35,582 bases of DNA from Staphylococcus simulans (GCF_003043455.1 NZ_PZGG01000022.1:1-35582), one strand, 5' to 3'. Positions 15,125 to 23,937 are shown, counted from the stretch's first letter. Translations and numbers: made by a program. The notes: generated by a model from the sequence alone, not told the origin.

Positions 15125-16216
15125 ATGCGACAAGTCATCAAGAAGCTGTATTTAACCATTATCAATGTATTTAATACATTGTGGTTCAACAAGAAAATCG
15201 ATACGCATCATATTGTGTTGTTTATGAGCTTTAAAGAAGATATATGGCCTTTAGTTCAAAGATTTCATGATGAAGGCTACCGTTTAACTATCATCGGTAA
15301 AGAAAAAGATAAACAACAAGCTACTCAATTGTCTGGCGTTGATTATGTCATCAATAGTAATAAAAACGTCATTGCGCAATTAAAAGCATTAGCCACTGCT
15401 AAAGTTATTTTTGTAGATAATTACTACTTGTTAATGGGTGGTTATCGCAAGAAAAAAGGGCAGACGGTTATTCAAACATGGCATGCGGCAGGCGCTTTAA
15501 AATACTTTGGATTGAAAGATCATGCGGTCGATTTGTCTAACAAGAAAATGGTGGATCAGTATTTAAAAGTATATCGCGCGACAGATTACTATCTCATTGG
15601 CGGGGAGCCAATGGAAATTTGTTTCAGAAATGCGTTCAATGCAACACCTGAACAAATGTTACGCTTTGGTTTGCCTAGAATGCAACAGTACTTTACAGTT
15701 AACTTAGAACAACAACAAGAAAAATTAAAACAACACTATGGTATTAAAGATAAACTTGCAGTATATGTACCGACATACAGAGAACATCAAGCAGCGAATA
15801 GAACGATTGATGCACAACATTTTGAACAAGAGCTGCCAGGTTATACGATTATCAATAAATTACATCCAGCTGCACGACAAGGGACTACATCTGATATTGA
15901 GACACAACACTTGTTCTTGATGGCGGATGTCATCATCACAGATTACAGCTCACTTGCGATTGAAGCGAGTTTATTAGATAAACCTGCATTATTTTACGTT
16001 TATGATCAAGCAGAGTATGAAGCAGAGCGTGGTTTGAATCATTACTACTGGCAGATTCCTGAAAACTATAAAGCGTATAATGAAGCAGAGTTGCTGCATA
16101 AATTAAAAGAAGGTTTAGAACATTATCCGCCGCTCTTTAATGAATGGCATGATTACAATACGGATGAAACTTTAAATCAGATATCAAATTATATAAAAGA
16201 ATTGGTGAAACGATGA
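15125..16216 (+). CDS. tarB: Teichoic acid glycerol-phosphate primase TarB
   Basis: CDP-glycerol glycerophosphotransferase family, 363 aa. It adds the first glycerol-phosphate from CDP-glycerol to ManNAc-GlcNAc-PP-undecaprenol, after TarA. Diagnostic segments are QTWHAAGALKYFG, VPTYRE, INKLHP and ITDYSSLAIEA, which hold the two catalytic His regions and the nucleotide-binding site; an amphipathic N-terminus anchors it to the membrane. I use the ATG at 15125 (AGAGG 8 nt upstream) rather than the GTG at 15116, which overlaps that SD. It overlaps tarX by 4 nt (ATGA), so the two are translationally coupled. Confidence 0.94.
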   Translation: MRQVIKKLYLTIINVFNTLWFNKKIDTHHIVLFMSFKEDIWPLVQRFHDEGYRLTIIGKEKDKQQATQLSGVDYVINSNKNVIAQLKALATAKVIFVDNYYLLMGGYRKKKGQTVIQTWHAAGALKYFGLKDHAVDLSNKKMVDQYLKVYRATDYYLIGGEPMEICFRNAFNATPEQMLRFGLPRMQQYFTVNLEQQQEKLKQHYGIKDKLAVYVPTYREHQAANRTIDAQHFEQELPGYTIINKLHPAARQGTTSDIETQHLFLMADVIITDYSSLAIEASLLDKPALFYVYDQAEYEAERGLNHYYWQIPENYKAYNEAELLHKLKEGLEHYPPLFNEWHDYNTDETLNQISNYIKELVKR

Positions 16217-17271
16217 AAATTTCTATTATTATTCCAGTTTATAACTCAGAAGAAGTCATTAAGAAAGCAGTAAGTTCCATTGATACGAAATACGATCATG
16301 AAATTATTTGTATCAATGATGGCTCTACAGATGGCACACTAGAAGCACTTGAAACACTTCAAAAAGAAAATAAGCACGTCAAAATTATCAGTCAATCTAA
16401 CAAAGGCGCAGCGGCTAGCCGTAATGTCGGCTTATCTCATATTACAGGCGATGTCTTCATGTTTTTAGATGCAGATGATGAATTTTTACCAAGTCGTATC
16501 GATGTGATGGCACGTCGTTATGAACAAAATGACGATGTTGAAATCGTGATTGGACAAACAGGACGTGATTATCATGGCGAATGGCGTACTTTCCCGACAC
16601 ATGAAGAAATTAAAAAAGATGAAGTTGTGAATTTAGCGCAATGTCCAGCGATGTTGCAATCTATCGGACCAAGAGATAAGATGTTCAGCGCACGTTTCAA
16701 AGATTTACGTTTTGATGAAGACATTGTCTTTTGTGAAGAGCATACATTTATGGCACATGCATTTAATCAAGCTCATGATATTCAATTATTGCCAGATATC
16801 ATTGCGGGTTATAATGTGAGAGAGAATTCGATTACAGCGCGCAGTGTTGAACGTTTCTTTGATTACATGCATGATGCTTATATTGTACGCGGACGTGTGA
16901 TGGATTACTTGAGACTTCGCAATGTGCAACAATATTACAGCTATCGCATGGATGAATTAATTGTCAGCTACATGCTTCAAGCTTATGTGACAGAAAAACC
17001 AAAAGTGACACAAGAATTATTAGATACAGTTATCCAGTATATTGAAGGTATGCAGAAGACCCATTATGACGGTGATGCGTTATTCAGAATCGTTAAAGTT
17101 ATGGAAGGCGGTTGTAAAGGCTGGACATTACATTATTATCGTCAATGGCGTGAAGCGTTGAATAAAGTAGGTATCGGACGTCCGAATTATTTAGCATTCA
17201 AAGCACAACTAGTGCCTAAACAATCAGCTTTTAGAGGACGTGCAGCTTTAAAAAGTGCACTCAAAAAATAA
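16213..17271 (+). CDS. tarX: Teichoic acid-cluster glycosyltransferase TarX (GT2)
   Basis: A 352-aa protein with an N-terminal GT-A fold of family 2: SIIIPVYNS at 3-11, NDGSTDGT near 35-42, and the metal-binding DADDEF near 93. The C-terminal 150 residues are helical without recognisable motif. The S. aureus orthologue (TagX/TarX) sits at the same place in the cluster, but its acceptor and donor are not established to my knowledge. Coupled to tarB by an ATGA overlap. Confidence 0.88.
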   Translation: MKISIIIPVYNSEEVIKKAVSSIDTKYDHEIICINDGSTDGTLEALETLQKENKHVKIISQSNKGAAASRNVGLSHITGDVFMFLDADDEFLPSRIDVMARRYEQNDDVEIVIGQTGRDYHGEWRTFPTHEEIKKDEVVNLAQCPAMLQSIGPRDKMFSARFKDLRFDEDIVFCEEHTFMAHAFNQAHDIQLLPDIIAGYNVRENSITARSVERFFDYMHDAYIVRGRVMDYLRLRNVQQYYSYRMDELIVSYMLQAYVTEKPKVTQELLDTVIQYIEGMQKTHYDGDALFRIVKVMEGGCKGWTLHYYRQWREALNKVGIGRPNYLAFKAQLVPKQSAFRGRAALKSALKK

Positions 17272-17355
17272 GGGAACGTACAATTTTAATATGAATTAAA
17301 GTATGAAATGTGTTATTTTTTTGTAGTACCTTAAATTGCGAAGGAGGGTTTAAAT

Positions 17356-17754
17356 TTGAAGAGAGTTATTACGTACGGTACATATGACTTGTTACATTAT
17401 GGTCATATTGAATTACTGAGAAGAGCGAGAGAAATGGGAGACTACCTGATTGTAGCACTCTCTACAGATGAATTTAACCGCATTAAAAATAAAAAATCTT
17501 ACTACAATTACGAACAACGAAAAATGATGTTAGAATCTATTCGTTATGTAGACTTAGTCATTCCTGAGGATGATTGGGGTCAAAAAGAACGTGATGTAGA
17601 ACGCTATGATGTAGATACTTTTGTCATGGGTCATGATTGGGAAGGCGAATTCGACTTCTTAAAAGACAAATGTGAAGTGATTTACTTAAAACGTACAGAA
17701 GGTATTTCTACGACGCAAATCAAAAAAGAATTATATGGCAAAGATGCCAGATAA
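17356..17754 (+). CDS. tarD: Glycerol-3-phosphate cytidylyltransferase TarD
   Basis: Makes CDP-glycerol from CTP and glycerol-3-phosphate, the donor used by TarB. 132 aa, the usual size. The nucleotidyltransferase motif HYGH is at 14-17 and the RTEGISTT motif at 113-120. The start is a TTG preceded by GGAGGG. An 84-bp AT-rich spacer separates it from tarX and may contain its own promoter. Confidence 0.95.
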   Translation: MKRVITYGTYDLLHYGHIELLRRAREMGDYLIVALSTDEFNRIKNKKSYYNYEQRKMMLESIRYVDLVIPEDDWGQKERDVERYDVDTFVMGHDWEGEFDFLKDKCEVIYLKRTEGISTTQIKKELYGKDAR

Positions 17755-17760
17755 CATGAA

Positions 17761-17805
17761 AACAGAGGTATAATCGCCAAGACTTTGGCAGTTATACCTC
17801 TGTTT
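17761..17805. terminator. Bidirectional terminator between tarD and pbp4
   Basis: Long stem: AACAGAGGTATAA (17761-17773) with its complement ending near 17804, plus an inner GCCAA/TTGGC stem. Followed by T runs on both strands. Serves convergent tarD and pbp4. Confidence 0.88.
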
Positions 17806-17829
17806 TTGATTTATAAATAAAATTCAGCG

Positions 17830-19119
17830 TTATTTATTACGTTTGAATGCTGAAATAATCATATAAATGATAATGGCGAGTGCTGCGACAATAAATGCAA
17901 CACCTAAACTCGTTAGAATCGGGTGTGTGCTCCAAGAAGATTCTGCAAATGTCGTTGCTTTTCGCATTAATGGACGTTGAACATCTACTGAAGGTGGTCC
18001 ATAATCTTTTGAGATAAATTGTCTGTCATAATCCAGATGAAGCTTGCCATCTTCTACGACAAATTTATAGTCTTCTTTTTTTAAATCACTCGGCACGACA
18101 TCATATAAATCTTTTTCAACGTAATAGGTTTTTTTGTTAATTTTGTGTTGTCCTTTAGACATAACTTTAACGTATTTATATTGCTCAAATGAGCGGTTGA
18201 TTAAACTGTTGCCCATTTTATTTCGTTCTTTATCTCCGCCAAGGTGTTCGAAATCGCCTGCACCCATCATAGCTTGATCAATACGGAAGCCATCACGTTT
18301 AGTACTTAATGTATGATTATAATCAGCGATATCACTTGAGCCAGTTTTTAAACCATCTGTACCAGGTAAGCTTAATTCAGAGCCTTCAAGCGACCAGTTG
18401 AAAGTATAATATGTTACGCCGTGTTGCGTTGGTGCGAGTGCTTTGGTAAATTCAAGCACTTTCGGAGTATCTTGAACGACGCGTTGTGATAAAATCGCGA
18501 AATCTCTTGCGGTTGATGTGCTAGACATTTCATCTTTATAACGTTTTGGTGCAAAACTTTTTAATAGATTATTTTCGGCGCCTGTTGGATTAACAAAGTG
18601 TGTATGATTCATTCCGATTTCTTTGGCTTTTTCGTTCATCTTATCGGTGAAGTCAGATGTGGAATCAGAAACTTCATTCGCTAAGATCAACGCAGCCGCA
18701 TTACTCGAGGCTGAAACTGTAATTTGAAGCAGTTCACCGATGGTATAAGTTTCACCGGGATACAGTTTCGTATTGCTTAACTCTGGAAGGGTAGACATCG
18801 CATAGTGTTTGTCTGTGATTTTCACTTTATCATCTAATGATAATTTGCCTTCTTTCACAGCTTCTAACGTCAGGTACATTGTCATCAATTTAGTCATAGA
18901 GGCGGGATACCACTTCTTATCCATATGATAACTATAGAGTATTTGTCCGGTTTGACTAATGTTTACAGCGCTTTCTGGTTCAAAACCTTCCCCAATGTCT
19001 TGACCACGTTCATTTGCGATTTGGACAGGTGATTTGGTTTCAGTGTCCGCATCGGAAAATGGTGTTATAATGGTACTTACGAAGAATATTAACAGTGTCA
19101 GTATTACTATCTTTTTCAT
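17830..19119 (-). CDS. pbp4: Penicillin-binding protein 4 (DD-carboxypeptidase/transpeptidase)
   Basis: Low-molecular-weight PBP of 429 aa that trims or cross-links peptidoglycan. It has an N-terminal signal peptide (1-25), the active-site SMTK (Ser74-Lys77), SSN at 138-140 and KTG at 258-260, then a C-terminal beta-rich domain and a membrane anchor (about 400-424) with a basic tail. Known: PBP4 gives high peptidoglycan cross-linking in S. aureus and needs teichoic acids for its location at the septum, which fits the tar neighbourhood. Divergent from abcA with overlapping -35 elements. Promoter: TTGTAT, 16 nt, TAAAAT. Confidence 0.95.
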   Translation of the reverse strand: MKKIVILTLLIFFVSTIITPFSDADTETKSPVQIANERGQDIGEGFEPESAVNISQTGQILYSYHMDKKWYPASMTKLMTMYLTLEAVKEGKLSLDDKVKITDKHYAMSTLPELSNTKLYPGETYTIGELLQITVSASSNAAALILANEVSDSTSDFTDKMNEKAKEIGMNHTHFVNPTGAENNLLKSFAPKRYKDEMSSTSTARDFAILSQRVVQDTPKVLEFTKALAPTQHGVTYYTFNWSLEGSELSLPGTDGLKTGSSDIADYNHTLSTKRDGFRIDQAMMGAGDFEHLGGDKERNKMGNSLINRSFEQYKYVKVMSKGQHKINKKTYYVEKDLYDVVPSDLKKEDYKFVVEDGKLHLDYDRQFISKDYGPPSVDVQRPLMRKATTFAESSWSTHPILTSLGVAFIVAALAIIIYMIISAFKRNK

Positions 19120-19165
19120 TATGTATGTTTCAGTCCTTCAACAATAATAGTTTCACAGTAAAACT

Positions 19166-19213
19166 ATTTTATCATAAAAGTAGTTTGATACAAGGGAACA
19201 ATAAATATATGAA
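19166..19213. promoter_or_regulatory. Overlapping divergent promoters of pbp4 and abcA
   Basis: pbp4 (minus): -35 TTGTAT (19193-19188), 16-nt spacer, -10 TAAAAT (19171-19166). abcA (plus): -35 TTGATA (19185-19190), 17-nt spacer, -10 TATGAA (19208-19213). Both -35 hexamers lie within TTGATACAA at 19185-19193, so the two promoters should compete for polymerase. Confidence 0.65.
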
Positions 19214-19221
19214 AATTATTT

Positions 19222-19275
19222 CTATTCTAGACGTCAGTCTGACGGTTGTCTGACCGAAGGGTGCCTGGACGTCTA
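19222..19275 (+). promoter_or_regulatory. Hairpin in the abcA 5' leader
   Basis: Arms TAGACGTC/GACGTCTA (19228-19235/19268-19275), extended by CTATT/AATAG with bulges, enclosing a smaller GTCAG/CTGAC match. It begins close to the expected abcA transcription start. Could be an mRNA structure or an operator for the pbp4-abcA regulators. Confidence 0.5.
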
Positions 19276-19349
19276 AATAGGTGTGGAATGCTTGGACTGA
19301 GCATCATCAAGGAAGAAACATAAAACTATAATTGAGGTAAGCGTGAAAA

Positions 19350-21080
19350 ATGAAACAGACTAACAAAACATCTAATCCACTCTTATTCTTATTGAAGAAA
19401 CTGACATGGCCTGTCGGCTTGATTGCGATTGCAGTATCTATTTCTTCCTTAGGGAGCATCAGTGGTTTAATTGTCCCTTTATTCACTGGAAGAATGGTTG
19501 ATAAATTTACTGGCGAATCCTTCAATATGCAGTTTATTTTAATCTTTATTGCGGTCTTTGCGTTGAATGCCGTCTTAAGCGGTATCGGTCTATACTTATT
19601 AAGCAAAATCGGTGAAAAGATTATTTATGCGATTCGTACTGTTGTGTGGGAACACATCATTCGTTTAAGAATGCGTTTCTTTGACGTGAACGAAAGCGGA
19701 CAGTTGATGAGTCGTTTAACTGACGACACGAAAGTAATTAACGAATTTGTTTCTCAAAAACTACCGAATGTGCTGCCTTCTATAATTACGTTAATTGGTT
19801 CATTGGTTATGTTATTTATTATGGATTGGCAGATGACGTTATTAACATTTATTACAATCCCTTTATTTGTGATTATTATGATTCCTTTAGGACGTGTCAT
19901 GCAGAAAATTTCTACACGTACACAGGCAGAAATTGCCAATTTTAGCGGTTTGCTTGGACGTGTATTAACAGAAATGCGTTTGGTGAAAGTTGCCAATACG
20001 GAACAAGTTGAGTTGGATAAAGCACATGTGAATTTAAAAGAAATCTACAAGCTTGGCTTGAAACAAGCAAAAATAGCGGCAGTCATTCAACCGATTTCCG
20101 GTTTGATTATGTTACTGACAATCGGGATTATTCTCGGTTTTGGAGGTATTCGTATTTCATCAGGAGCGATTACTGCAGGAACACTAGTCGCGATGATTTT
20201 CTATGTGATTCAAATGTCCATGCCTCTTGTGAACTTATCGACATTAATGACAGATTATAAGAAAGCAGTCGGTGCCAGCAGCCGTATTCATGAAATCATG
20301 CAAGAACCTTTAGAAGAAGTCTATATGCCTACAGGTCAAACTTTAGGTAATGGCGACATTGCTTTTGAAGAAGTTTCATTTGGTTATGATGCTAAAGAGG
20401 TCTTACATGATTTGAATTTTGATATTCCAAAAGGAAAAGTGACTGCGTTTGTAGGTCCGTCTGGATCAGGAAAAAGTACTATCTTCAATTTGATTGAGCG
20501 AATGTATGATGTCACGCATGGAGATATTCTTTATAATGATGTTTCTATCTATAAGTTGCCGCTATCAGATTGGCGTAATAAAATCGGTTATGTTATGCAG
20601 TCCAATGCGATGATGAGCGGTACGATTCGAGATAATATCTTATACGGAATTAATCGGAAAGTGACAGATGCTGAATTAATGCAGTATACACAACTGGCTA
20701 ATTGTCATGATTTTATCATGGATTTTGATGAAGGTTACGATACATTAGTCGGTGAACGTGGTTTGAAACTTTCAGGTGGACAACGTCAGCGTATTGACAT
20801 TGCGCGCAGCTTTGTGAAAAATCCTGACATTTTATTACTAGATGAAGCTACCGCGAATTTAGACAGTGAAAGTGAAAGAAAAATCCAAGAATCATTAGAA
20901 ACATTAATGAAAGAACGTACAACTGTGGTCATTGCACATCGTCTTTCTACTATAATGAAAGCAGATCAAATCATCTTCTTAGATGGTGGCCGGGTTACTG
21001 GTATCGGTAAACACCACGAGTTAATGCAGTCGCATGCAAAGTATAAAGAATTTGTGATGACACAAAAACTGACAGATTAA
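19350..21080 (+). CDS. abcA: ABC exporter AbcA (fused permease-ATPase)
   Basis: Half-size exporter of 576 aa: six membrane segments in residues 1-320, then the ATPase with Walker A GPSGSGKS (about 369-376), signature LSGGQRQRI (about 473) and Walker B ILLLDEA (about 493). Known: S. aureus AbcA exports phenol-soluble modulins, some dyes and beta-lactams and is divergent from pbp4, as here. The GAGG site lies 12 nt from the ATG but only 5 nt from a GTG at 19343 that opens a six-codon frame (GTG AAA AAT GAA ACA GAC TAA) across the abcA start. This might tune translation. Confidence 0.93.
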   Translation: MKQTNKTSNPLLFLLKKLTWPVGLIAIAVSISSLGSISGLIVPLFTGRMVDKFTGESFNMQFILIFIAVFALNAVLSGIGLYLLSKIGEKIIYAIRTVVWEHIIRLRMRFFDVNESGQLMSRLTDDTKVINEFVSQKLPNVLPSIITLIGSLVMLFIMDWQMTLLTFITIPLFVIIMIPLGRVMQKISTRTQAEIANFSGLLGRVLTEMRLVKVANTEQVELDKAHVNLKEIYKLGLKQAKIAAVIQPISGLIMLLTIGIILGFGGIRISSGAITAGTLVAMIFYVIQMSMPLVNLSTLMTDYKKAVGASSRIHEIMQEPLEEVYMPTGQTLGNGDIAFEEVSFGYDAKEVLHDLNFDIPKGKVTAFVGPSGSGKSTIFNLIERMYDVTHGDILYNDVSIYKLPLSDWRNKIGYVMQSNAMMSGTIRDNILYGINRKVTDAELMQYTQLANCHDFIMDFDEGYDTLVGERGLKLSGGQRQRIDIARSFVKNPDILLLDEATANLDSESERKIQESLETLMKERTTVVIAHRLSTIMKADQIIFLDGGRVTGIGKHHELMQSHAKYKEFVMTQKLTD

Positions 21081-21085
21081 TGATA

Positions 21086-21121
21086 AAGGTTGAGACAAGA
21101 AAAAGTCTCAACCTTATTTTT
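21086..21121 (+). terminator. abcA terminator
   Basis: Perfect 11-bp stem AAGGTTGAGAC/GTCTCAACCTT (21086-21096/21105-21115), then ATTTTT. Confidence 0.88.
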
Positions 21122-21382
21122 ATAACAAAAACTAGATATAGACGAATTATGACAATCATATTTATTGCAAGAATTTTTGTTTCATTTCTTAAAAATCTAA
21201 TTCAAAGGTAACAACCAACATGATATACTAAAAAAGCACTTAAATTTTTCACAATTTGTAAATACGAAATATCTCAAGTAACAGGCGGGCATTGTATGGA
21301 TTATAGGGAATTCAATCGGGAGGTTATAATTCTGTCAGTGCAGACTTGTACATAATAAAATAATAGAAATGGCGGGTGTAAA
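21122..21382 (+). other. nupC upstream region
   Basis: AT-rich leader without a gene. A weak hairpin ATTG...CAAT sits near 21292-21318. I saw no riboswitch signature. The SD directly before nupC is poor (GGCGGGTG). Confidence 0.45.
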
Positions 21383-22612
21383 ATGTATTTACTTATCAAC
21401 ATTGTTGGTTTGATTGTATTTTTAGGTATTGCAGTGCTCTTCTCTAGAAATAGAAAAGCGATTCAATGGAAATCAATTGGTATCTTAGTCATTGTAAACT
21501 TATTCTTAGCATGGTTCTTTGTCTTCTTCCCATGGGGAAATATGGCAGTTTCTAAAATGGCAGATGGTATTGCATGGTTGATTGAATCAGCAAACGCTGG
21601 TACAGGCTTTGCGTTCCACAGCTTTGTAGATACAAAACAAATGGATATGGCAATTGCAGCCTTATTCCCAATTTTACTTGTAGTACCTTTATTCGATATT
21701 TTAATGTATTTTAATATTTTACCGAAAGTTATCGGTTGGATTGGCTGGGCGTTAGCTAAAATTACACGTCAACCAAAATTCGAATCTTTCTTCGGTATTG
21801 AAATGATGTTCTTAGGAAACACAGAAGCGTTAGCTGTTTCAAGTGAGCAGTTAAAACGTATGAATGAAATGCGCGTATTAACAATTGCGATGATGTCTAT
21901 GAGTTCAGTATCTGGTGCGATTGTCGGCGCGTATGTAACGATGATTCCGGGTGAGCTTGTATTAACAGCGATTCCATTAAACATTATCAATGCGATTATT
22001 GTTACTTCTATTTTAAACCCAGTATCAGTTGAAGAGCGTGAAGATGTGATTTATCACATCCAACAAGAAGGCGTAGAACGTCAACCGTTCTTCTCGTTCC
22101 TCGGAGACTCAGTTATCAACGCTGGTAAATTAGTATTGATTATTATCGCGTTTGTTATCAGTTTCGTAGCATTAGCAGATTTAATTGACCGTTTGCTTCA
22201 CGTACTTTCAGGTACAGTCATTGGTTGGTTCAATGTAAACTTCAGCTTTGGTTTAGACCAAATCTTAGGTGTTATCATGGTACCTTTCTCATTATTACTT
22301 GGTTTACCTTGGAGCGAAGCGTGGCCGGTTGCGCAACAAATGGCTAAGAAGATTGTGACAAACGAATTCGTAGTGATGGGCCAAATCTCTGATGCGGTTA
22401 AATCATATGATCCGCATAGACGTGCAGTCATTTCTACTTTCTTAGTATCATTTGCGAACTTCTCAACAATCGGTATGATTATCGGTACATTAAAAGGTAT
22501 TGTTGATAAGAAAACATCAGATTTCGTTTCGAAATATGTACCTATGATGTTATTGTCAGGTATTTTAGTTTCATTACTTACAGCAGCATTCGTAGGATTA
22601 TTCGCTTGGTAA
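21383..22612 (+). CDS. nupC: Concentrative nucleoside transporter NupC
   Basis: CNT-family nucleoside/cation symporter of 409 aa with about ten membrane segments. Family hallmarks include the conserved MEMMFLGNTEALAVS-like stretch (here EMMFLGNTEALAVSSEQ), MSSVSGAIVGAY and the C-terminal FANFSTIGMIIGT. It imports nucleosides for salvage. Monocistronic: its own terminator follows at 22627-22670. Confidence 0.93.
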   Translation: MYLLINIVGLIVFLGIAVLFSRNRKAIQWKSIGILVIVNLFLAWFFVFFPWGNMAVSKMADGIAWLIESANAGTGFAFHSFVDTKQMDMAIAALFPILLVVPLFDILMYFNILPKVIGWIGWALAKITRQPKFESFFGIEMMFLGNTEALAVSSEQLKRMNEMRVLTIAMMSMSSVSGAIVGAYVTMIPGELVLTAIPLNIINAIIVTSILNPVSVEEREDVIYHIQQEGVERQPFFSFLGDSVINAGKLVLIIIAFVISFVALADLIDRLLHVLSGTVIGWFNVNFSFGLDQILGVIMVPFSLLLGLPWSEAWPVAQQMAKKIVTNEFVVMGQISDAVKSYDPHRRAVISTFLVSFANFSTIGMIIGTLKGIVDKKTSDFVSKYVPMMLLSGILVSLLTAAFVGLFAW

Positions 22613-22626
22613 GGCGTATAGATAGA

Positions 22627-22672
22627 AGCATTATATTCAGTTATTGTGACTGAATATGATGCTTTTCTTTTT
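22627..22672 (+). terminator. nupC terminator
   Basis: A 15-nt arm pairs with its complement (22627-22641/22649-22663) with one mismatch, followed by TTTCTTTTT. It abuts the end of the opposite-strand sRNA. Confidence 0.85.
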
Positions 22673-22861
22673 AAATAAAATGAAAACAGGTGAATGAATG
22701 TGGGGAGACACAAACATTACCTGCTTTCAACGGGAAATGAATTTGATGCACGTAATCAGTAAGGACTAGGTACTGATGGTGCATTCGAGCGAAAATTTTG
22801 CTTGTTTATTGTAAACAACACAAAGGAGATAACTTCCTTAATCTCTTGATTAAGGAAGTTG
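22673..22861 (-). ncRNA. rsaD: RsaD-like CodY-controlled sRNA
   Basis: A minus-strand transcript of about 190 nt can be drawn with all its parts. The promoter is TTTACT (22896-22891), 17 nt, TATAAT (22873-22868). At the 5' end a perfect 13-bp hairpin has a 4-nt loop (22860-22848/22843-22831). A middle two-tier hairpin covers about 22743-22787. The 3' hairpin (22728-22714/22701-22682) exposes TCTCCCC in its loop and is followed by a T-rich tail. A CodY-like box overlaps the upstream side of the -35. Known: RsaD of S. aureus lies, as I recall, in this nupC-yitT position, is CodY-repressed, carries a C-rich motif and targets alsS mRNA. Identity inferred from position and architecture. Confidence 0.78.
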
Positions 22862-22867
22862 AAATTT

Positions 22868-22896
22868 ATTATAGCAAAGCTTTAACACAAAGTAAA
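22868..22896 (-). promoter_or_regulatory. Promoter of the RsaD-like RNA
   Basis: -35 TTTACT, 17-nt spacer, perfect -10 TATAAT on the minus strand. Confidence 0.8.
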
Positions 22897-22899
22897 CAA

Positions 22900-22914
22900 A
22901 ATTTTCAGAATAAT
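22900..22914. promoter_or_regulatory. CodY-like box upstream of the RsaD-like RNA
   Basis: AATTTTCAGAATAAT matches the CodY consensus AATTTTCWGAAAATT at 13 of 15 positions and lies 3 bp upstream of the -35. Confidence 0.7.
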
Positions 22915-22957
22915 TAATTTAATATTATAAAGGCTGTTATTCAGGGGTTTCACATTG

Positions 22958-22986
22958 TTGGTTAAGGGCGCCTATGCTAGTATTTA
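22958..22986 (+). promoter_or_regulatory. Probable promoter of the YitT-family gene
   Basis: -35 TTGGTT (22958-22963), 17-nt spacer, -10 TATTTA (22981-22986), 37 bp before the TTG start. Confidence 0.5.
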
Positions 22987-23022
22987 TTTTATCTACACAA
23001 TTTAATAAGGGGGCGATTTGAT

Positions 23023-23859
23023 TTGAAACGAAGAACATGGCGTGACCTTGCACTCGTAGTATTTGGTTCATTTATGTTCTCTGCAGGGGTCAACACATTT
23101 ATTATTTCCGCACAACTAGGGGAAGGCGGCGTAACAGGGTTATCTATCGTGTTTTATTATGCCTTTCATATTTCGCCAGCTATCACTAACTTTGTGATGA
23201 ATGCGATTTTAATTGCAATTGGTTATAAGTTCTTAAGTAAGCGGAGTACTTACTTAACGATTCTCGCAACAGTTTTAATTTCAGTCTTTCTAGGTCTGAC
23301 TGAATCGTGGCATGTGGAAACAGGCAATATTATTGTGAATGCCGTTTTCGGAGGTGCTTCAGTCGGATTAGGTATCGGGGTCATTGTACTTGCAGGGGGA
23401 ACGACAGCAGGTACGACAATTTTAGCGCGTTTAGCACATAAATACTTAGACGTCAGCACGTCTTACGCTTTACTATTTTTCGACTTAATCGTTGTGGCGA
23501 TTTCCTTTACAGTTATTCCAGTGAATAAGTTATTAGTAACAGTCATTTCACTTTATATCGGAACAAAAGTAATGGAGTTCGTAATTGAAGGTTTGAATAC
23601 GAAGAAAGCGATGACTGTGATTTCAAGCCGACCAGATGAAGTGGCGAAAGTCATTGATCAAAAAATCGGACGAGGGGTTACGATTATAGACGGGCGCGGT
23701 TATTTCTCAAAAGAAGATAAAGAAATCTTATATGTAGTCATCAGTAAAACACAAGTATCGAAAGCGAAACGCTTAATTCGAAAAATTGATGAGAATGCCT
23801 TTTTAGTCATTCACGATGTGCGTGATGTCTATGGTAATGGCTTCTTAGTAGATGAATAA
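23023..23859 (+). CDS. YitT family membrane protein (DUF2179 C-terminus)
   Basis: A 278-aa protein: five to six membrane segments in residues 10-185 (with GEGGVTGLSIVFYY and the Gly-rich GGASVGLGIGVIVLAGGTTAG), then a soluble DUF2179 domain (about 190-278) with IDGRGYFS and DVYGNGF. Function unknown for the family. Starts at a TTG with AAGGGGG upstream. Monocistronic, closed by a strong terminator. Confidence 0.88.
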   Translation: MKRRTWRDLALVVFGSFMFSAGVNTFIISAQLGEGGVTGLSIVFYYAFHISPAITNFVMNAILIAIGYKFLSKRSTYLTILATVLISVFLGLTESWHVETGNIIVNAVFGGASVGLGIGVIVLAGGTTAGTTILARLAHKYLDVSTSYALLFFDLIVVAISFTVIPVNKLLVTVISLYIGTKVMEFVIEGLNTKKAMTVISSRPDEVAKVIDQKIGRGVTIIDGRGYFSKEDKEILYVVISKTQVSKAKRLIRKIDENAFLVIHDVRDVYGNGFLVDE

Positions 23860-23864
23860 AGGAT

Positions 23865-23900
23865 AAGAAATCGAGGCGATTGCCTCGATTTCTTGCGTTT
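23865..23900 (+). terminator. YitT gene terminator
   Basis: Perfect 13-bp stem AAGAAATCGAGGC/GCCTCGATTTCTT with loop GATT (23865-23877/23882-23894). The T tail is short. Confidence 0.8.
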
Positions 23901-23937
23901 TAATACATAAGAATTGTTAGGAAATCACACTAAAAAA

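Noticed and set aside
21292-21382. Purine-type riboswitch before nupC
   Set aside because: None of the conserved loop or junction sequences of purine or other known riboswitches could be seen; only a weak hairpin is present.
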